Positions 34,109-39,113 of a stretch of DNA of 39,113 nt are shown here, piece by piece (position 1 is the stretch's first letter; each line of letters starts with the position of its first letter). The DNA lies in NCBI GenBank assembly GCA_902599445.1, contig CACKFK010000001.1, positions 79,136 to 118,248 on the forward strand. Reading direction: 5' to 3'. This stretch comes from an uncultured Alphaproteobacteria bacterium (GTDB taxonomy: Bacteria; Pseudomonadota; Alphaproteobacteria; Rhodobacterales; Rhodobacteraceae). The position numbers and the translations under genes are program-made. A model generated the notes under the pieces. The model saw only the letters and a program-made list of their open reading frames with translations. It made no database searches and was not told the DNA's origin.

Positions 34109-34993
34109 ATGCCTAATCTGAAAGATCTTAAAATCCGAATAGAAAGCGTAAAGTCTACACGTAAGATAACGAAGGCAATGCAGATGGTTGCTGCGGCAAA
34201 ACTTAGAAAAGCACAAGAGGCAGCAGAAGAAGCCCGTCCTTATGCTAATAGGATGACTAAAGTCTTAAACAAGCTTGCTGGGCCAAGCTCTCATTCGTCG
34301 GCGGACTCACCATTGCTAATTGGAAACGGGAAGAGTGAGAAATATCTTGTCATTGTGGCTACTTCGGAGAGAGGGCTTTGTGGAGCCTTCAATTCCTCGA
34401 TAGTTAGGTTAGCAAAAAGTCATATTACTGATCTGCTAGCACGTGGGAAGGGTGTGGAAATATTGACTATAGGCAAAAAAGGTCGAGAACAACTGAAACG
34501 GGAATTTGGTGATTCGATGATTGATCATGTTGATCTCTCAACAATCAAAAAGATGACATATGAGGAAGCAGCTCTAATATCAGAAAATATCTTAGAAAAA
34601 TTCGCAAAAAAAGAATTTGACGTTGCAATTGTTTTCTATAATCAATTTGAGTCAGTTATCTCACAAGTCCCAAAAGCTCAGCAATTGATACCAGTTGAAG
34701 GTAATACTGAAGATTATACAAATGATATGGCTGAAGAGCTGAGTTATGTTTATGAACCTGATGAACAGGAAATCATAGAAGATTTATTGCCCAAAGCTAT
34801 AACCACCAAGATTTTTACGGCACTCTTAGAAAATGGGGCGTCGGAGCAAGGAGCAAGAATGTCTGCTATGGACAATGCCACTAGAAATGCAGGCGAAATG
34901 ATTGACAAGCTAACTATACAGTTTAACAGATCTCGTCAAGCAGCAATTACGAACGAATTAATAGAAATTATTTCCGGTGCAGAAGCACTTTAA
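34109..34993 (+). CDS. atpG: ATP synthase F1 subunit gamma
   Basis: The gamma subunit is the rotating central shaft linking proton flow in F0 to ATP formation in F1. The 294-residue protein has the paired coiled-coil ends: LKIRIESVKSTRKITKAMQMVAAAKLRKA is seen near the N-terminus in overlapping pieces (about 6-34), and SAMDNATRNAGEMIDKL at about 249-265 near the C-terminus. The middle Rossmann-like domain contains SERGLCGAFNSS (about 90-101). Length and motifs are ordinary. A GGAG ribosome binding site precedes ATG 34109. The atpD gene starts within 20 bases of its stop. Confidence 0.97.
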   Translation: MPNLKDLKIRIESVKSTRKITKAMQMVAAAKLRKAQEAAEEARPYANRMTKVLNKLAGPSSHSSADSPLLIGNGKSEKYLVIVATSERGLCGAFNSSIVRLAKSHITDLLARGKGVEILTIGKKGREQLKREFGDSMIDHVDLSTIKKMTYEEAALISENILEKFAKKEFDVAIVFYNQFESVISQVPKAQQLIPVEGNTEDYTNDMAEELSYVYEPDEQEIIEDLLPKAITTKIFTALLENGASEQGARMSAMDNATRNAGEMIDKLTIQFNRSRQAAITNELIEIISGAEAL

Positions 34994-36436
<1,443 letters not shown>

Positions 36437-36446
36437 AGGGCTAATC

Positions 36447-36842
36447 ATGGCCGAAGATAGATTTAATTTTGAGTTGGTTACGCCGGAAAAAGTCCTAATT
36501 TCAGGAGAGATTGATTCTGTTTGTATTCCTGGAGTGGAAGGTGACATGACCATTTTTGCTAATCATTCAGCTCTCGCAACGGCTATCAGACCAGGGTATT
36601 TAGAAGTCAAAGACTCTGGAAAGTCAGAAATTTATTTTTTGGCGGGCGGATTTGTAGAAATCTCCCAGAAGGAAGTCATTTTGCTCGCTGAAAAGGCTAC
36701 TTTGGGATCAGAGGTTTCGGTGGAGATCATAGCAGAACTAATAGAAAAGACAGAGCGGTCATTGAAACATGCTTTAGATCTCCAAAAATGTGTCTTATCT
36801 AAGAAATTGAATGATTTAACATCAATTAAAGATCAGTTATAA
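36447..36842 (+). CDS. atpC: ATP synthase F1 subunit epsilon
   Basis: Epsilon is the regulatory and coupling subunit at the foot of the gamma shaft. The 131-residue protein has the N-terminal beta-sandwich with FELVTPEKVLISGEID (about 7-22), PGVEGDMTIFANH (about 29-41) and GGFVEI (about 67). A C-terminal helical region of about 45 residues follows, long enough to include at least part of the inhibitory hairpin. It closes the F1 operon, but the MFS gene starts only seven bases later with no terminator between, so read-through into that gene is likely. Confidence 0.95.
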   Translation: MAEDRFNFELVTPEKVLISGEIDSVCIPGVEGDMTIFANHSALATAIRPGYLEVKDSGKSEIYFLAGGFVEISQKEVILLAEKATLGSEVSVEIIAELIEKTERSLKHALDLQKCVLSKKLNDLTSIKDQL

Positions 36843-36849
36843 AAGTAGC

Positions 36850-38091
36850 GTGTTTGGAGCTAATAGAGCAGCTTTTTTTATTTTCGTTACAGTTGTCTTA
36901 GACATCATTGGTCTTATGATCATTTTCCCAATAATGCCTGATATTCTCCGTCTAGTCGGTAAATTGACGATATCTGATGCGGCGGTATGGGGTGGAATCC
37001 TATATGCTTCGTATGCCCTGATGCAATTTTTATTTTCTCCAATTATCGGAAATTTGTCTGATACCTTTGGTCGTCGACCGATCATTCTGACGGCATTGGT
37101 TTTAATGGCTATAGACTACCTAATATTAGGCTTTGCTTCTGTTCTTTGGGTTTTTATAATTGGCAGAATGGTTGGTGGGGTTGCGGGCGGAACCGTCCCA
37201 ACTGCCTTTGCTTACTTAGCTGATATATCTACCTCAGAAGATAAAGCAAAGAATTTTGGTTTAGTTGGGGCGGCATTTGGTGTAGGATTTGTTCTTGGGC
37301 CATTCCTGGGTGGTATCTTAGGTGAGATTAATTTTCGGTTGCCATTTTTTTTCTCTGCTGGACTATCTTTTTTTACTTTTCTACTTTGTTTCTTCTATCT
37401 ACCAGAGTCACTTAATTCTGGAAAAAGAAGAAAATTTAGACTTAAGGACTTGAATCCTTTTGCTTCATTAGCGAAAGCTTTTATATTCCGAGATTTAAGA
37501 ATAATGTTTCTGTGTTTTTTCGTTATAAGTGTTGCTCATTGGGTATATCCAGCAATTTGGAGCTTTTGGAGTAAAGAGGTTTTTAACTGGGGTCCTGGCT
37601 TAATAGGAGGTTCCTTAGCTTGTTATGGATTAGGTGTGGCTTTTGTTCAAGGTTTTGTTATCCGTATGAAGTTCGTTAACCATCTAGGACCTAAAAAAGT
37701 AGTGTTTTTCTCTTTAGTCGTAGGTGCTGTTGCTTTGACTGGGTTCGGTTTCGCTAATGCAGCCTGGATGGTTTTTGCCTTGATCCCTATAGCTGTAATG
37801 TCAGAACTAATGAACCCCACTCTTGAAAGTTTTGTGTCCAATCAAGTTTCAGATTCTAAGCAAGGCTTATTGCAAGGTATACTTTCTAGTATTAATGCCA
37901 TCACTTCTGTCATTAGCCCGTTGATGATGACCCTATTATTTAAGATTGGTACAATTGATGACAGGCATTTTCATTTTCCAGGGGTGTCATTTTTATTTGC
38001 TGCTATACTGCTATTAGCAATAATTTATCCTTTATTAAAATCAATGAAATCCCTAGAGAAGGATTCTGAATTGAGAGAGAAATTAATTTAA
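36850..38091 (+). CDS. MFS transporter, TetA-like (TCR/Tet) family
   Basis: The 413-residue protein has about twelve membrane segments and the drug:H+ antiporter signatures of the 12-segment group. Motif A is GNLSDTFGRRPI between segments 2 and 3 (about 68-79). A motif-C-like GAAFGVGFVLGPFLGG lies in segment 5 (about 141-156). An acidic residue in the first segment (VVLDIIG) is also typical. Overall it resembles TetA-type exporters, but closely related chromosomal proteins export other compounds, so tetracycline should not be assumed. The start is GTG 36850, seven bases after atpC, suggesting transcription with the ATP synthase operon, which is an unusual partner. It converges with prs one base away. 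Confidence 0.85.
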   Translation: MFGANRAAFFIFVTVVLDIIGLMIIFPIMPDILRLVGKLTISDAAVWGGILYASYALMQFLFSPIIGNLSDTFGRRPIILTALVLMAIDYLILGFASVLWVFIIGRMVGGVAGGTVPTAFAYLADISTSEDKAKNFGLVGAAFGVGFVLGPFLGGILGEINFRLPFFFSAGLSFFTFLLCFFYLPESLNSGKRRKFRLKDLNPFASLAKAFIFRDLRIMFLCFFVISVAHWVYPAIWSFWSKEVFNWGPGLIGGSLACYGLGVAFVQGFVIRMKFVNHLGPKKVVFFSLVVGAVALTGFGFANAAWMVFALIPIAVMSELMNPTLESFVSNQVSDSKQGLLQGILSSINAITSVISPLMMTLLFKIGTIDDRHFHFPGVSFLFAAILLLAIIYPLLKSMKSLEKDSELREKLI

Positions 38092-38092
38092 T

Positions 38093-39113
38093 TTAGGCCT
38101 TCTTTTTTCTCTCATGGTGATATTTAGGATAATAAGGTTTATAAATTGGGCTCAATCTTTCGCTATCAAAAAGCGAAGAAACTGAATTACCATGGGCTAT
38201 ATTTAAGACAGCTTGTGCGAACAAGGGTGCCGTTGGTATGATTCTTATTTTTTTACTATCCTTAATTTTGGAAATTATGCTTATTGAGTCAGAAACAACA
38301 AGAGAGCTCAGGCTAGAATTTTCAATTCTCTTTATTGAAGGGTCTGATAAAACACCATGTGAAATATAGGCATGCACTTGACTAGCGCCTTTTTCTATTA
38401 GTAGGTCTGCCGCTTTAACCAGGGTTCCCGCTGTATCACAAATATCATCCACGATTAGGCAAATTCTATTTTTTACCTCTCCAATAACTGACATGGATGC
38501 TATTTCCCCTGGTTGATTCCGTCTTTTATCTACGATTGCTAAGTCTGCATTTATTCTTTCTGCTAATCCTCGAGCTCTGGCAACACCGCCCACATCTGGT
38601 GAGATTACGGTTATCATGTCTGGATCATTAAAATTATGGCTTATATCAAGTGCAAAGATTGGGGAGGCATAAAGATTATCGACTGGAATATCAAAAAAAC
38701 CCTGTATTTGTGTTGAATGTAAATCTAGAGTGAGGACGCGTTCTATTCCGGCTCCAGTCAATAGGTTGGCTACAAGTTTAGCTGTTATAGGGGTTCTTGC
38801 TTTAGTGCGTCTATCCTGTCTTGCATAACCAAAATATGGAATTACAGCAGTTATTCTTTTCGCACTAGATCTTCTTAGTGCATCGGTGATTATTAAAAGT
38901 TCCATCAGGTTATCATTTGCAGGATTTGAAGTGGATTGAATTACAAACATGTCTTCATTTCGGACATTTTCATACACCTCAACAAAAATTTCCTGGTCGG
39001 TAAATTGTTCTACTCGACCTTTCACCAGCTCTATTTGTGTCCTGCTAAGTGAACTCGCCCAACTGGCAATTCCCTTAGATAGGGTAACATTAGAATTACC
39101 TGAAATAAGTTTT
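38093..39113 (-). CDS. prs: Ribose-phosphate pyrophosphokinase (PRPP synthetase), start beyond window
   Basis: Prs makes PRPP from ribose 5-phosphate and ATP, feeding purine, pyrimidine, histidine and tryptophan synthesis. The frame stays open to the window edge. The last bases encode KLISGNSNVTLSKGIA, the expected N-terminus of Prs, so only about two codons are missing. A GTG at 39025 inside this frame is not the start. Motifs include NDNLMELL, PYFGYARQDRR (ATP binding), DLHSTQIQGFF, the pyrophosphate loop region SPDVGG and the PRPP-binding VDDICDTAGT. At least 339 residues are encoded, about 25 more than usual, mainly from a basic Tyr/Lys-rich tail of about 20 residues at the C-terminus. 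It is convergent with the MFS gene and detached from rplY-pth, with which it often groups. Confidence 0.96.
   Translation of the reverse strand, partial: KLISGNSNVTLSKGIASWASSLSRTQIELVKGRVEQFTDQEIFVEVYENVRNEDMFVIQSTSNPANDNLMELLIITDALRRSSAKRITAVIPYFGYARQDRRTKARTPITAKLVANLLTGAGIERVLTLDLHSTQIQGFFDIPVDNLYASPIFALDISHNFNDPDMITVISPDVGGVARARGLAERINADLAIVDKRRNQPGEIASMSVIGEVKNRICLIVDDICDTAGTLVKAADLLIEKGASQVHAYISHGVLSDPSIKRIENSSLSSLVVSDSISIISKIKDSKKIRIIPTAPLFAQAVLNIAHGNSVSSLFDSERLSPIYKPYYPKYHHERKKKA

Noticed and set aside
36850-38091. Acquired tetracycline-resistance gene
   Set aside because: There is no repressor gene, mobile element or compositional shift. The family includes many chromosomal exporters of other substrates.

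Overview
The window is 39 kb of dense, visibly AT-rich chromosomal housekeeping sequence from an alphaproteobacterium. The evidence is local gene order typical of that class: metK-trmB and aroA-cmk-rpsA-ihfB-LapA-trpF-trpB; rplY-pth; transaldolase-DUF484-xerC next to priA; hisC-tyrA next to a DUF2125 gene; a divergent gloB/methyltransferase pair; and an F1-only atpHAGDC operon. Low GC, very short intergenic gaps and frequent TTG/GTG starts fit a free-living, somewhat streamlined (perhaps marine Rhodospirillales- or SAR116-like) lineage, but that placement is a guess. I found no rRNA, tRNA, CRISPR, IS element or prophage.

Layout. 1-7.4 kb (+): end of metK, trmB, aroA, cmk, rpsA (broken by a one-base shift in a G run), ihfB, a LapA-domain membrane protein, trpF, trpB. 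7.4-8.7 kb (-): pth and rplY. 9.0-11.3 kb: two converging 2-hydroxyacid oxidoreductases, one LldD-like and one LhgO-like. 11.4-14.2 kb: trpA (-), ychF (+), truA (-). 14.5-17.4 kb: ileS (+). 17.4-19.7 kb (-): transaldolase, DUF484 and xerC. 19.8-23.2 kb (+): priA, a deletion relic of hisC, tyrA. 23.3-24.1 kb (-): DUF2125. 24.3-27.4 kb (+): a MotA/ExbB-like channel protein and a long coiled-coil MotB/OmpA-like protein. 27.5-30.9 kb (-): clpA, gloB. 31-38.1 kb (+): a methyltransferase, atpHAGDC, an MFS exporter. 38.1 kb to the end (-): prs, running off the window.

How the genes work together. aroA, trpF, trpB, trpA and tyrA belong to aromatic amino-acid synthesis. cmk, prs and transaldolase feed nucleotide synthesis. 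trmB, truA, pth, rplY, rpsA, ileS and ychF serve translation. xerC and priA serve chromosome maintenance. atpHAGDC encodes the F1 sector (the F0 genes must be elsewhere), and the MotA/MotB-like pair probably uses the ion gradient for work on the envelope.

The most notable points are the internally deleted hisC whose two ends can still be read, the rpsA frameshift at a nine-G tract, the uncharacterised ion-channel/coiled-coil/peptidoglycan-binding pair, trpA separated from trpFB on the opposite strand, and clpA without an adjacent clpS.
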